NCBI GenBank assembly: GCA_016715075.1
Contig: JADKBK010000002.1
Coordinates: 356,425 to 420,424 of the forward strand
DNA: 64,000 nucleotides
Source: Bacteroidales bacterium
GTDB lineage: Bacteria; Bacteroidota; Bacteroidia; Bacteroidales; VadinHA17
Direction of reading: 5' to 3'
The notes below the pieces were generated by a model, which saw only the letters and a program-made list of their open reading frames with translations, had not been told where the DNA came from and made no database searches. Each line of letters begins with the position of its first letter. The first letter of the stretch is position 1. The position numbers and the translations under genes are program-made. Positions 51,528-62,500 of this stretch are shown one piece after another.

Positions 51528-52205
51528 CTATTTTTGTGTTTTCTGGAGAATTTCGTCGATCATTCCATAGTCCTTGGCTTCCTGCGATGTCATCCAGTAA
51601 TCCCTGTCAGAATCCTTTTCAACTTTTTCAATAGGGTTTCCTGAATGAAGGGCAATGATCTCATAAAGTTCCTTCTTGAGTTTAACTATTTCACGGACAG
51701 TGATCTCTATATCTGAAGCCTGTCCTTCCGCGCCTCCCATTGGCTGGTGGATCATTATCCTGGAATGTTTGAGCGCTGATCTTTTGCCTTTTTTGCCGGC
51801 AGTGAGCAGAACAGCTCCCATGGAGGCTGCCATTCCGGTGCAGATGGTTGCGATATCGGCAGATATGTACTGCATAGTATCATATATTCCCAAACCAGCA
51901 TTCACTGACCCTCCGGGAGTGTTGAAATAGATCTGAATATCTTTGCCCGGATCGGAAGAATCGAGGTAGAGGAGCTGTGCCTGAATGATATTTGCAACAT
52001 AATCATCAATAGGCAGTCCTAGGAAAATAATCCTGTCCATCATAAGACGTGAAAAAACGTCCATTGATGCAACATTCAATTGTCTCTCTTCAATAATCGT
52101 AGGTGATATATAGCTTCCGTATACGGATGAGTATTTATGCAGGTTCAGACTACTTACCCCGCGCTTGCTTCTGGCAAATTTCCCAAAATCGTCAAGGATG
52201 TTCAT
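51528..52205 (-). CDS. clpP: ATP-dependent Clp protease proteolytic subunit
   Basis: A 225-residue serine protease with a catalytic Ser in GMAASMGAVL, His in HSRIMIHQPMGG, and the Asp later in the DRDYWM region. The short N-terminal extension before YGSYISP is usual in Bacteroidota. A -7 box (TATCTTTG, 52230-52237) lies just upstream of the start. Confidence 0.97.
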   Translation of the reverse strand: MNILDDFGKFARSKRGVSSLNLHKYSSVYGSYISPTIIEERQLNVASMDVFSRLMMDRIIFLGLPIDDYVANIIQAQLLYLDSSDPGKDIQIYFNTPGGSVNAGLGIYDTMQYISADIATICTGMAASMGAVLLTAGKKGKRSALKHSRIMIHQPMGGAEGQASDIEITVREIVKLKKELYEIIALHSGNPIEKVEKDSDRDYWMTSQEAKDYGMIDEILQKTQK

Positions 52206-52229
52206 ATTTTCTGGAATAAAATTAATTTA

Positions 52230-52237
52230 CAAAGATA
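52230..52237 (-). promoter_or_regulatory. -7 box of clpP
   Basis: TATCTTTG on the minus strand matches TAnnTTTG and lies about 25 bases from the clpP start. Its presence suggests clpP-clpX has its own promoter in addition to read-through from tig. Confidence 0.45.
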
Positions 52238-52272
52238 ATAAAATAAAATTTCAGGATGCAAAGTGTTGATTA

Positions 52273-53622
52273 CTATTCAAAAAGCTTATTAAACTCTTCT
52301 ATTGATACACTTTTATTTTCAAGCTTCAGAAGCTCTTTCAGTATCAGAATAGCTTTCTCTTCCAGAATTTTATCAGCGATTCTCTTGGCATCTTCCTCCC
52401 TTTTAAGAGTCTCTTTGGCATAATTGTTTATCTGCTCGTCGGTGGCGTAGTATAAACCATATTGCTGAAACTGGTAACGGGTAATGTTAGCTGCTTCTGC
52501 CAGCAGTTCTTCCTCTGTAATTTTTACCTCGTTATCACGGGCAATTTTATTTCTGATAAGTTGCCATTTCAGATCTTTTCTGAAACTGTCGAATTCCTGT
52601 TCTATCTGATCACTGGTAGTTTTCTCATTTACTCGCAGCAGCCATTTTTTAAGGAAGGCTTCAGGCAGCTGAAAATCTGTTTTTTCCAGTGCCATTGCTT
52701 TGATATCAATCATCAGTTTATAATCGCTTTCGCGTTTCAGGTTTGCAGTGATCTCCTCTTCAAGTTTCTTCATGAATTCCTCTTCAGAGGTAACAACCCC
52801 TTCGCCGTATATTCTTGCATAAAGCTCGGGTCCCAGTTCTGCAGGATGGAAGCGGCTAATTTCATTTACTGTAAATCTGAAATTCCCATTTACAGCTTCT
52901 GCCTCTTCCTTTTTAAGATGAAGCAATCCGGCTATTTCAGTATCATTAGGGAATGCTTTCTTAAGGTCAAAGTCGATTGTGTCATTCACTCCTATGCCGA
53001 TGAACTGTTTCTTAATCTTTTTATCCTTGATAATATCTATACTGAGTGAGGTTGACTCTGTTATGGGGCCTTCAGGAATAGCATTGCCATCGCCGTCTAC
53101 TGCTTCAAGCTTACCTTTAATGACATCTTTTTCTTCAGTTTTGTCGGCGCTTCTCAATTCACCAAAACGACGTGTATAGTTTTCCAGGTAATCATTTCTC
53201 ATCTTTTCATCGATGATTATGTCGTATTGGCTGACCTTGGTCTTTTTGTTAATTTTCAGTTCAATTGGAGGAGTGAGTCCCAGTTCGAACGAAAATGTGA
53301 AATCTTCCTGTGTATCAAAATCGATAATCTCCTGTTCGTCTGTTTTTGGAAGGGGATCTCCAAGGATTTCAAGTTTTTCGTCGGCAATGTATTTCTGTAT
53401 GTTCTCAGTTACGATTTTGTTGATCTCATCGATCTGAACAGCTCTTCCATACATCTTTTTCACAAGGCCGATCGGAACCATTCCAGGGCGGAATCCTTTA
53501 ATATTTGCTTTCTTCCTGTAATCTTTCAATACATTTTCAACCTTCTCCTCGTAATCGGGTTTTTTGATCTCAACTTTTAAAACTGTATTCAGATCGTCGA
53601 TGTTTTCTCTTGTGATATTCAT
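52273..53622 (-). CDS. tig: Trigger factor chaperone
   Basis: A 449-residue protein. The N-terminal ribosome-binding domain has the GFRPGMVP signature; a diverged FKBP-like middle domain and a long helical C-terminal arm domain follow. The adjacent clpP and clpX are the usual neighbours. It binds nascent chains at the ribosome exit. Confidence 0.92.
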   Translation of the reverse strand: MNITRENIDDLNTVLKVEIKKPDYEEKVENVLKDYRKKANIKGFRPGMVPIGLVKKMYGRAVQIDEINKIVTENIQKYIADEKLEILGDPLPKTDEQEIIDFDTQEDFTFSFELGLTPPIELKINKKTKVSQYDIIIDEKMRNDYLENYTRRFGELRSADKTEEKDVIKGKLEAVDGDGNAIPEGPITESTSLSIDIIKDKKIKKQFIGIGVNDTIDFDLKKAFPNDTEIAGLLHLKKEEAEAVNGNFRFTVNEISRFHPAELGPELYARIYGEGVVTSEEEFMKKLEEEITANLKRESDYKLMIDIKAMALEKTDFQLPEAFLKKWLLRVNEKTTSDQIEQEFDSFRKDLKWQLIRNKIARDNEVKITEEELLAEAANITRYQFQQYGLYYATDEQINNYAKETLKREEDAKRIADKILEEKAILILKELLKLENKSVSIEEFNKLFE

Positions 53623-53644
53623 TGTAATAATTGTTTTTCAAAGT

Positions 53645-53689
53645 GAAAAACCGCCTAAACGCATTCTTTAAGCTCGTTCCAGGCGGTTT
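53645..53689 (-). terminator. Terminator of tRNA-Leu
   Basis: Stem AACCGCCT/AGGCGGTT with an inner AACG/CGTT stem, followed on the minus strand by TTTTTC. It separates the tRNA from tig. Confidence 0.6.
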
Positions 53690-53699
53690 GAAACGTTTG

Positions 53700-53782
53700 T
53701 GCGGATGAAGGGACTCGAACCCCCACGTCACGAAGACACAAGATCCTAAGTCTTGCTCGGCTACCAATTACGACACATCCGC
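53700..53782 (-). tRNA. tRNA-Leu (anticodon TAG)
   Basis: The minus strand folds as a class II tRNA: acceptor GCGGATG/CATCCGC, D loop TAATTGGTAG, anticodon stem CAAGA/TCTTG with loop CTTAGGA (anticodon TAG), a long variable arm (TGTCTTCGTGACG) and a T arm GGGGGTTCGAGTCCC. CCA is not encoded. The 83-base length fits tRNA-Leu. Confidence 0.93.
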
Positions 53783-53836
53783 AGTAAAAATTTCCGCAAA
53801 AGTATAATAATTTATTATCAAAACAAATTGATTGTA

Positions 53837-54562
53837 TTACCGGCGGAGTTCAAAGTTCTTTCCAAGGTATACTTTTCTTACATGCTCATCGTCTGCCAGT
53901 TGGGCTGCAGTCCCGGATTTAAGTATGCGTCCTTCGAACAGGAGGTAGGCCCGGTCAGTTATAGAAAGCGTCTCATGGACGTTATGATCGGTTATAAGAA
54001 TGCCGATATTTTTATCCCTTAGTTTTGATACAATTTCCTGAATATCTTCAACGGCAATGGGGTCTACACCGGCAAAAGGCTCATCAAGCAATATGAAATT
54101 TGGTTTCAGTGCAAGAGCTCTTGCTATTTCAGTACGTCGCCTTTCACCACCGGAAAGCTGAATTCCTTTGCTTTTTCTTATTTTATTCAGTCCGAATTCA
54201 CTGAGAAGATTCTCAAGTCTTTCTCTCTGTTCGGCAACAGGGAAGCCTGACATTTCAAGTACGGCCCGTATATTGTCTTCTACCGACATGTTCCTGAATA
54301 CTGATGCCTCCTGTGCGAGATATCCGATACCTTTCCTGGCACGCTTATAAACAGGAAGGGTCGTTATATCTTCATTATCGAGGAAGATCTTTCCGTCTCT
54401 GGGCCTGATAAGTCCCACGATCATGTAAAATGTGGTTGTTTTACCTGCTCCGTTAGGCCCGAGCAAACCGACTATCTCACCCTGTTCAACCTCAACTGAA
54501 ACATGGTCTACAACTGTTCTGCTTCGGTATTTCTTTACCAGATTTTCAGTGTAAAGTTTCAT
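53837..54562 (-). CDS. lptB: Lipopolysaccharide export ATP-binding protein
   Basis: A 241-residue ABC ATPase with Walker A GPNGAGKTT, Q-loop, signature LSGGERRR, Walker B FILLDEPFAGVD and a switch His (TDHNVHETL). The wording and length match LptB, which powers LPS transport through LptFG. It starts 7 bases after tatC. Confidence 0.92.
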   Translation of the reverse strand: MKLYTENLVKKYRSRTVVDHVSVEVEQGEIVGLLGPNGAGKTTTFYMIVGLIRPRDGKIFLDNEDITTLPVYKRARKGIGYLAQEASVFRNMSVEDNIRAVLEMSGFPVAEQRERLENLLSEFGLNKIRKSKGIQLSGGERRRTEIARALALKPNFILLDEPFAGVDPIAVEDIQEIVSKLRDKNIGILITDHNVHETLSITDRAYLLFEGRILKSGTAAQLADDEHVRKVYLGKNFELRR

Positions 54563-54569
54563 AGACCAG

Positions 54570-55445
54570 TTATGAGGTTACCGTTTCAGCCTTGGTCTCA
54601 TCATCATTGAAAAACTCCTCGCGCTCTTTTTCCTTTTGTTTCATCACCCTTGCTGAAATAAGTATGCTTACCTCATAAAGGATAAGAAGTGGGATGGCAA
54701 CAAGTGTCTGAGAGAAAATATCAGGCGGAGTAATAATGGCAGAGACTATAAAGATAACAACGATAGCATGTTTCCTGTAGGTTCTCATGAATTTGGGAGT
54801 GATGATGCCGATCTTGGTAAGGAAGAATGCAACTATAGGCAATTCGAACACAAGCCCTGTTGCCAGGCAGATTGATGTCAGAGTGCCGATGTATGACCTT
54901 ACATTAATTTGATTGACAACATCTTCGCTTATCTCATAGGAGCTAAGGAAGTGAATTGAAAGTGGTGCCAGCATGAAAAATCCAAAGAGAACGCCTGTGA
55001 AAAACAGCAATGATGCAGCAAATACAGCTCCCTGGGCATATCTTGCCTCATTGGGACGAAGAGCAGGCTTGAAGAACTGCCAGAACTCCCATAAGATAAC
55101 CGGAAAGGCCAGTATCAGACCTGCAACCATTGATACGGTGATATGGGTCGTAAGCTGCCCCGACATCTTTATATTGATAAGATTCAATGGCTTAGTGTTA
55201 ATGCACAATGCAGCTGTATTAAAATAATCACCAAGCTGGCAGAGCAGCCTGTTTGTAATAAAATCAGGGCTCTTAGGTCCAAGTATGATCTTCCCGAAAA
55301 TGACATTCTTAAAGATGAATGCCAGTATCATAAACACCAATATTGCTAAAATTGAGCGGATAATGTGCCACCTTAACTCTTCCAGGTGTTCCAGAAATGA
55401 CATCTCCTTTTCACCCTTCTTCCCTTTGTTCCAAAACGTAGCCAT
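54570..55445 (-). CDS. tatC: Sec-independent protein translocase TatC
   Basis: About 291 residues with six membrane helices and the conserved MSFLEHLEELRWHIIRS start of the family; the ATG at 55445 is preferred to 55451. It recognises twin-Arg signals such as that on the ferredoxin at 11758. A C-terminal acidic tail follows the last helix. It is upstream of lptB. Confidence 0.93.
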   Translation of the reverse strand: MATFWNKGKKGEKEMSFLEHLEELRWHIIRSILAILVFMILAFIFKNVIFGKIILGPKSPDFITNRLLCQLGDYFNTAALCINTKPLNLINIKMSGQLTTHITVSMVAGLILAFPVILWEFWQFFKPALRPNEARYAQGAVFAASLLFFTGVLFGFFMLAPLSIHFLSSYEISEDVVNQINVRSYIGTLTSICLATGLVFELPIVAFFLTKIGIITPKFMRTYRKHAIVVIFIVSAIITPPDIFSQTLVAIPLLILYEVSILISARVMKQKEKEREEFFNDDETKAETVTS

Positions 55446-55667
55446 GAACACTTATATAAATTGTTTTAAAATCAGCCTGTAAAGATGATAAATCTTCTTA
55501 TGCAAAACAATATTAAAATCTCCGATAGTGGAAAAATCTATTTTCAAATTAATCTCCAAAAATGTTAATAAAAAGAAAAAACAGTTGTTTGATCAGGAAA
55601 TTTATTAACTTTATATTACCTGTAAAAGCATTTTTTACAGTTTCCCTTTTTTATCATTTGAACAGAT

Positions 55668-57848
55668 ATGCTGAATGATGCTACTATACATGATTATCTT
55701 AAGAAGTATTTTGGATTTGATACCTTTAAGGGTAATCAGGAGCCTATAATAAAAAATGTTCTTGAAGGCAGGGATACATTTGTTCTGATGCCGACAGGAG
55801 GGGGTAAATCGCTTTGCTACCAGCTGCCTGCTGTCATGAAGATCGGGACTGCCATCGTCATTTCTCCGCTTATTGCTTTGATGAAGAACCAGGTTGATGC
55901 AATGAGAAACTTCAGTACAGATGACGATGTCGCGCACTTTCTGAATTCGTCGCTTACTAAAACCGAGATTAACAGGGTTAAAAAAGATGTGCTGTCGGGA
56001 AGCGCAAAATTACTCTATGTTGCCCCTGAATCACTCACAAAAGAGGAAAATATAGAATTTCTTAAAAATATAAAGATCTCATTTTATGCAATCGATGAAG
56101 CACATTGTATTTCCGAATGGGGTCACGATTTCAGGCCTGAGTACAGGCGTATAAGACCAATAATAGATACAATAGGCAGATCGCCCATAATTGCACTTAC
56201 AGCTACCGCCACCCCTAAGGTACAGCACGATATACAGAAAAACCTTGGCATCCTTGATGCAGATGTATTCAAATCATCTTTTAACAGACCCAATCTCTAT
56301 TATGAGGTTAAATCAAAACAGGATGTCACCAAGGAAATTATCAAGTATATTAAAAACAATATCGGGAAATCGGGTATTATATATTGTCTGAGCCGTAAAA
56401 AAGTTGAGGAGATTGCAGAAGTGCTCAAGGTAAACGGAATCAAAGCGCTTCCGTATCATGCAGGGATGGATTCAGCTACCCGTACAGCCAACCAGGATAA
56501 GTTCCTGATGGAAGAAGCCGATATAATCGTCGCAACAATAGCGTTTGGAATGGGGATAGATAAGCCTGATGTAAGGTTTGTGATACACTACGATATTCCC
56601 AAGAGCCTTGAAGGATACTACCAGGAGACTGGTCGTGCAGGCCGTGACGGAGGTGAAGGGAATTGCATTGCCTATTACAGTTACAATGACATCGTGAAAC
56701 TGGAGAAATTCATGCAGGGTAAACCGATCGCTGAACAGGAGATAGGCAAGCAGCTTCTTCTTGAGACAGTTTCCTATGCTGAATCATCCGTTTGCAGGAG
56801 AAAACTGCTGCTTCATTACTTCGGTGAGGAGTATCATAATGAAAATTGTGAAGCCTGCGACAACTGCCTGCATCCGAAAGCTCAGTTTGAAGGAAATGAA
56901 GCTGTTGTAAGCGTACTTGAAACAATCCTGGCAGTTAAGGAGAAATTTAAGGCTGATCACGTTTCAAATATCCTCTCAGGAAAAGTTACTTCTGCAATTA
57001 AATCGTATAAACACCATAAACTCGAATTTTTCGGAATAGGGGAAGATAAGGACGAGAAATTCTGGAACATGGTTATCAGGCAGGCGCTAATAGCCAAGTT
57101 ACTTACTAAGGATATAGAAAATTATGGCCTTCTGAAGCTGACTCCAAAAGGGCTGGAATTCCTTGAGAATCCTACTTCCTTCATGCTTGCCGAAGATCAT
57201 GATTATGCCGATACAGTAGATGAAGAGAATGCTTTCGGGGCACGGACTGCCGCTGTCGACGATGAGCTTTTCAGTGTCCTGAAGGATCTGCGGAAAAAGC
57301 TTTCCAAGATTAAGGAAGTCCCTCCGTTTGTCATCTTCCAGGATCCATCACTCGAAGATATGGCCATTCAGTACCCGATTACAATTGATGAGCTGCAGAA
57401 TATCTCAGGTGTAGGAGCAGGTAAAGCCCAGAGGTACGGAAAAGAATTTGTTGAAATAATAAAAAAATATGTCGAGGAAAAGGAGATAATCAGGCCCCTC
57501 GATATGGTGGTAAAATCGGTTGTCAACAAATCAGGAATTAAAGTATATATCATCCAGAGCATCGATATGAAGAGATCTCTTGAGGATATTGCTGAGGCCA
57601 AAGGAATGGATATGGGAGAACTCCTGTCAGAAATTGAAGCAATTGTCAATTCCGGAACAAGAATAAATCTTGATTACTATATAAATGCCATTATTGATGA
57701 GGAGCGGCAGCATGACATTTATTCCTACTTCAGGGAAGAGGCTGAATCTGATTCACTTGAAGATGCAATAAAAGAGCTTGGCAATGATTTTGAGGAAGAA
57801 GAGATCAGACTCATGAGGATCAAATTCCTCTCTGAAATGGGGAATTAG
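55668..57848 (+). CDS. recQ: ATP-dependent DNA helicase RecQ
   Basis: A 726-residue superfamily 2 helicase: GNQEPII, Walker A PTGGGKSLCYQ, DEAH (IDEAHCISEWGHDFRPEY), motif VI YYQETGRAGRDG, a zinc-binding region with four Cys (CRRKLLLHYFG..CEACDNC), a winged-helix domain and a C-terminal HRDC region. The C-terminal extra domain with a helical repeat is typical of Bacteroidota RecQ. Confidence 0.95.
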   Translation: MLNDATIHDYLKKYFGFDTFKGNQEPIIKNVLEGRDTFVLMPTGGGKSLCYQLPAVMKIGTAIVISPLIALMKNQVDAMRNFSTDDDVAHFLNSSLTKTEINRVKKDVLSGSAKLLYVAPESLTKEENIEFLKNIKISFYAIDEAHCISEWGHDFRPEYRRIRPIIDTIGRSPIIALTATATPKVQHDIQKNLGILDADVFKSSFNRPNLYYEVKSKQDVTKEIIKYIKNNIGKSGIIYCLSRKKVEEIAEVLKVNGIKALPYHAGMDSATRTANQDKFLMEEADIIVATIAFGMGIDKPDVRFVIHYDIPKSLEGYYQETGRAGRDGGEGNCIAYYSYNDIVKLEKFMQGKPIAEQEIGKQLLLETVSYAESSVCRRKLLLHYFGEEYHNENCEACDNCLHPKAQFEGNEAVVSVLETILAVKEKFKADHVSNILSGKVTSAIKSYKHHKLEFFGIGEDKDEKFWNMVIRQALIAKLLTKDIENYGLLKLTPKGLEFLENPTSFMLAEDHDYADTVDEENAFGARTAAVDDELFSVLKDLRKKLSKIKEVPPFVIFQDPSLEDMAIQYPITIDELQNISGVGAGKAQRYGKEFVEIIKKYVEEKEIIRPLDMVVKSVVNKSGIKVYIIQSIDMKRSLEDIAEAKGMDMGELLSEIEAIVNSGTRINLDYYINAIIDEERQHDIYSYFREEAESDSLEDAIKELGNDFEEEEIRLMRIKFLSEMGN

Positions 57849-58933
57849 TCCCCTTTGTTCCGGACCGGGATGAGTGAATACAGTACAACACCCATTACAT
57901 AAAGAGGATAAACAAGTTGTGCAGGCAGGAACCAGCGCATAAGCTGTTTTTTGCCGTATCGGGTTGTGGTATTCAGCAGTATCAGGTAATCGGGTATCGA
58001 TTTCAGTAACAGGATGGCAAGAAAAATCCAGAGGAAAGAATGGTTGAAAATAAGCGCTGCCAAACATGCCAGCTGAATCAAGGTTGCTGTAAATGTCAGA
58101 ATGCCTGTCAGTATAGTGTATCTGTCGTTGTAGGAATTCCATTTTGAGATCCATCTTCTCCTCTGCCTGAGATATAACCCTAATGATGGAGACTGAAGGG
58201 TTGAGACAATCGAATCCTTTGATTCAAGCCACATTATTTTTGAGGAAGAATCCTTTTTAAGGCTATGGAGCAGGAAAACATCATCACCTGTTGCCAGTTC
58301 GAAATGCAGATCATCCAAATGATTAAGGTAAGTTTCCCTGGTAAAGGCAAGATTAGCTCCATTGCACATAATGCCGTTACCTGCAATTGCACTTCCCGCT
58401 GTGATACCCTGCAGGCTCAAATATTCCAGCTCCTGGAACCTTGCGAAAAATCCACAATTTTCTGCAAGCTGAACAGGACATATAATCATATCCGGATCTC
58501 TCTGCTCATAAAAAGTTGCTATCGTTTTTATCCAGCTTTTACCCATCGAGCAATCAGCATCTGTTGTGATAATAAGCCTGCCACGCGAAGCATGAACACC
58601 GGTTTTTATAGCCGCCTTCTTTCCCTTTCCACTGTTTTTTAAAACAAAAAATCTGTCAGAACTGACATTTTTTGAAGCTGTTTCAAATGTATTATCAGTC
58701 GAACTATCATCAACTATTATTACCTCGAATAACTCTCCTGGATAATCCTGCCCCGAAATCCTATTGAGAATTAATGGTAGATTTTCCTGCTCATTCCTGC
58801 AGGCAACTATGACCGAGACATAAGTTGAGGGGCTAGAAGTGACATTAAACGGGGTTATCTTCAGAAGGTTCCTGTAGATTTTCAGAAGCAGGAGAACATA
58901 GGGAAGGATCAGTATTGCAGGCAGCCAGTACAT
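57845..58933 (-). CDS. Family 2 glycosyltransferase with membrane helices
   Basis: A 362-residue protein: an N-terminal helix, a GT2 domain with VIVACRNEQENLP, DDSSTDNTF and TTDADCSMG (the DxD metal motif), QRRRWISKW (the Q/RxxRW acceptor motif), then two to three C-terminal helices. Such proteins transfer sugars to lipid or polysaccharide acceptors at the membrane. Its stop overlaps that of recQ by 4 bases. Confidence 0.87.
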   Translation of the reverse strand: MYWLPAILILPYVLLLLKIYRNLLKITPFNVTSSPSTYVSVIVACRNEQENLPLILNRISGQDYPGELFEVIIVDDSSTDNTFETASKNVSSDRFFVLKNSGKGKKAAIKTGVHASRGRLIITTDADCSMGKSWIKTIATFYEQRDPDMIICPVQLAENCGFFARFQELEYLSLQGITAGSAIAGNGIMCNGANLAFTRETYLNHLDDLHFELATGDDVFLLHSLKKDSSSKIMWLESKDSIVSTLQSPSLGLYLRQRRRWISKWNSYNDRYTILTGILTFTATLIQLACLAALIFNHSFLWIFLAILLLKSIPDYLILLNTTTRYGKKQLMRWFLPAQLVYPLYVMGVVLYSLIPVRNKGD

Positions 58934-58936
58934 TGC

Positions 58937-59386
58937 TTAAGCCTTCATCCACTCGTACATTGAATAGTGTTCACGCTTCATGCCAAGAGCTTCATAAGTC
59001 TTCTGCGCCCTTGTATTATTCGTTTCAACATACAGACGAAGTCCGGCAACTCCGGCGTTTTCGGCCTCATTCCGGATATGCAAGTACATTGATCTGAAGA
59101 TACCTTTTCTTCTGTGTGAGGGCAATACATATACAGACTGGAACCACCAGACATTCGCATTCCGCCAGTCGCTCCATTCATATGTTATCAGCAGTGAAGC
59201 AATAACCAGGCCTTCATCCTCTGCCACCCAGTACTGTCCCAGAACCTGATTGGAGAAAACAGCATTGACGCCTTTCGTGACGACTTCCGTTGGCAGAGTC
59301 ATCTCTTCAGTTTCCCAGGCCATCTTCTGCTGAAAATCAATTATTACTTCAGCGTCCTCTGGTTTTGCTTTACGGATGATTATCAT
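58937..59386 (-). CDS. GNAT-family N-acetyltransferase
   Basis: A 149-residue acetyltransferase: IIIRKAKPEDAEVI start, a WWFQSVYVLPSHRRKGIFRSMY acetyl-CoA-binding segment (R/Q-x-x-G-x-G/A) and a late LYVETNNTRAQKTYEALGMK. The substrate is unknown. It lies next to the GT2 gene in the same direction. Confidence 0.85.
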   Translation of the reverse strand: MIIIRKAKPEDAEVIIDFQQKMAWETEEMTLPTEVVTKGVNAVFSNQVLGQYWVAEDEGLVIASLLITYEWSDWRNANVWWFQSVYVLPSHRRKGIFRSMYLHIRNEAENAGVAGLRLYVETNNTRAQKTYEALGMKREHYSMYEWMKA

Positions 59387-59452
59387 ATTGAGATATTTGT
59401 TCTTTAGTCAGTTTATGTTCGCCTCACCCCGGATCAGTCCCTAAATCCATGG

Positions 59453-59519
59453 TCTCCCCTTCTCCCTTTCTCCCCTTCTCCCATTCTCCCTTTCTCCCTT
59501 TCTCCCCTTCTCCCCTTCT
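59453..59519. repeat. TTCTCCCN octanucleotide repeat
   Basis: About eight head-to-tail copies of an 8-mer TTCTCCC(C/A/T) lie directly next to the carB stop codon on the plus strand. Confidence 0.8.
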
Positions 59520-62500
59520 CTACTTATATTCCTCCCAGCTCTTAATCTCCAGGTCATCCATGCTCAGTTTGCAGAATGCAAGAATATAAGCACTTGCCAG
59601 TCTTGCATTTGTAATAAGCGGCACATTGAAATCAACGGCGCTTCTTCTTATTGTATAATCATTATTAAGCTCGGTTGCGCTCAGGTCTTTTGGTATGTTT
59701 ATCACCAGGTCAACTTCGCGTGATTTAATAAGGTCTATTGTGTTTGGTGATTTATTTTCATCGGGCCAGTATGCCACATATGCTTCCACCCCAGCATTAT
59801 TAAGGAACTGCTGTGTACCTCTTGTGGCATAGAGCTTATGTCCTCTTTCGCGGAGTGCCCTGGCGCTGTTCAGGAGTTCAACTTTGGAGCGTGCGGGTCC
59901 GGTGGACAGGAGTATACTCTTTTTTGGCACCCTGTAACCGACTGAAAGCATTGATTTAAGTATCGCTTCATAAAATCCCTCGCCTATACATCCAACCTCA
60001 CCAGTGGATGACATATCAACTCCGAGTACAGGGTCGGCCTTAGCCAGACGGGAGAAGCTGAACTGGGGAGCCTTAACGCCTACATAATCGAGCTCAAAAA
60101 CTGTTTTGGAGGGCTTTTCTGCCGGCAATCCAAGCATCACCTTCGTTGCCAGTTCTATAAGGTTTATTTTCAGGACCTTGGATACAAATGGCATGCTTCG
60201 GCTCGCACGGAGGTTGCATTCAATAACTTTTATGTCGTTGTCTTTTGCAAGGAACTGTATATTGAACGGACCTGAGATATTCAATTCCCGTGCAATTTCA
60301 CGTGAGATCCTTTTTATTCGTCTGGCTGTTTCAAAATAGATCTTCTGTGCGGGAAATACCATTGTGGCATCACCTGAATGTACTCCTGCAAACTCCACAT
60401 GTTCACTTATTGCATATGCCATCATCTCGCCGTCGCGGGCAACGGCATCGAGCTCAATTTCCTTTGCGTTCTCAATAAATTCGGAAACCACAACCGGATA
60501 CTGTTTTGACACCTTTGAAGCGAGTTCAAGATAATGTGTTAGTTCATTTTTGTTGGAGACCACATTCATGGCAGCTCCGGATAAAACATATGATGGTCTT
60601 ATAAGAACAGGGAATCCAATGCGGTCGACAAATTCATAGATATCCCCGATAGTTGTAAGCTCCTGCCATCTGGGCTGGTCAACGTCAAGGTTATCAAGCA
60701 TTTCTGAAAATTTATGCCTGTTTTCAGCCCTGTCGATTGATATAGGCGAGGTTCCAAGAACCGGCACATGTTCATTGTAGAGCCTCATTGCCAGGTTATT
60801 GGGGATCTGACCACCCACAGAAACTATGACACCGCCCGGATTTTCAAGATCAATAATATCCATTACCCTTTCAAAGGTCAGTTCGTCAAAGTAGAGCCGG
60901 TCGCAGATATCATAATCGGTACTTACAGTTTCCGGATTATAATTTATCATAACCGATCTGAGCTTCTGTTTTTTTATGGTATCGATTGCATTGACGGAGC
61001 ACCAGTCAAATTCCACGCTTGATCCAATCCTGTAAGCGCCTGACCCCAGAACAATTACCGACTTTTTATCATTTTCACATATTATATCGTGTTCTATGCC
61101 GCTATAGGTCAGATAAAGATAATTTGTCACAGCAGGATATTCAGCAGCAAGTGTGTCGATCTGTTTTATATACGGCACAATACCCTTGGATTTGCGATAA
61201 CTCCGTACTTTCATCAGATCATCATTTATTTCGTCAGGTCCTGATTTAAGGACATGCCGGGCAATCTGAAAATCACTGAACCCATATATCTTTGAATGAG
61301 CGAGAAGATCCGTGGGTAATGACTCAAGGGAGCTAAACTGGCTTAGCTGATCCTTTATATTTATTATATTATTCAGTTTATAAAGAAACCATTTGTCTAT
61401 TTTAGTCAGTTCATAAATCCGGTCGACTGACATTCCGATCTCGAGAGCTTCGGTGATTGAGAATATTCTCATATCGGTAGGCTCGGCCAGTTCTCTTTCA
61501 ATATCTTCAAACCCGAGGTTCCTGTTGCCTGTAAAGCCATGCATACCCTGACCGATCATTCTCAAGCCTTTCTGGATAGCCTCTTCAAAAGTCCTTCCTA
61601 TTGCCATCACCTCGCCGACGCTTTTCATGCTGCTGCCTATGAGGTGAGATACACCTTCAAATTTATTGAGATCCCAGCGGGGGATTTTGCATACTATATA
61701 ATCCAGAGCCGGTTCGAAACATGCAGTAGTATTTTTAGTCACAGAATTTTTCAATTCATGAAGACCATATCCCATACCAAGCTTGGCTGCAATGAAGGCC
61801 AGGGGATAGCCTGTTGCCTTTGATGCAAGCGCACTGGAACGCGATAAACGGGCATTTACCTCGATGACCCTGTAATCTTCAGAATCAGGAGCAAGTGCAT
61901 ACTGCACGTTACATTCACCTACAATTCCTATGTGTCTGATTATTTTGATAGCCAGTTCCCTTAGCTTATGGTATTCGCTGTTTGTGAGAGTCTGGGAGGG
62001 AGCCACAACAATACTTTCCCCGGTATGGATACCGAGCGGATCAAAATTCTCCATGTTACAGACGGTGATGCAATTGTCAAACCTGTCCCTTACAACCTCA
62101 TATTCAACCTCTTTCCATCCTTTTAATGATTCTTCTACAAGGATCTGATCTGAATATGAGAATGCTTTTGATGCAAGAGTTCTCAGTTCTTCAATATTTG
62201 ATGCAAAACCGCTTCCCTGTCCTCCAAGAGTAAATGCAGCCCTTATGATAATGGGAAATCCCAAGGTGCCGGCAGCTTTGATTGCTTCCTCAACACCGTG
62301 TACGGCAATGCTTCTGGGTGTTCTGACTGGGGTAACGGGAAGAAAATAGATCTTGTCAGCAAGCTCTTCTGAAGTCTGAACAGTTGCAATATTTGGATTA
62401 ATAAGAACCGTCTCTACATTCTCTTCCTTTAATGCTTTAAGAGCTTGTGAACCTGAGTAATCAAACTCTCCGGCTTCCCCTATTTTTAGTGCACCCGACC

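Noticed and set aside
53570..53767. ORF over the tRNA and the start of tig
   Set aside because: It covers the tRNA-Leu gene and the terminator and lacks protein features.
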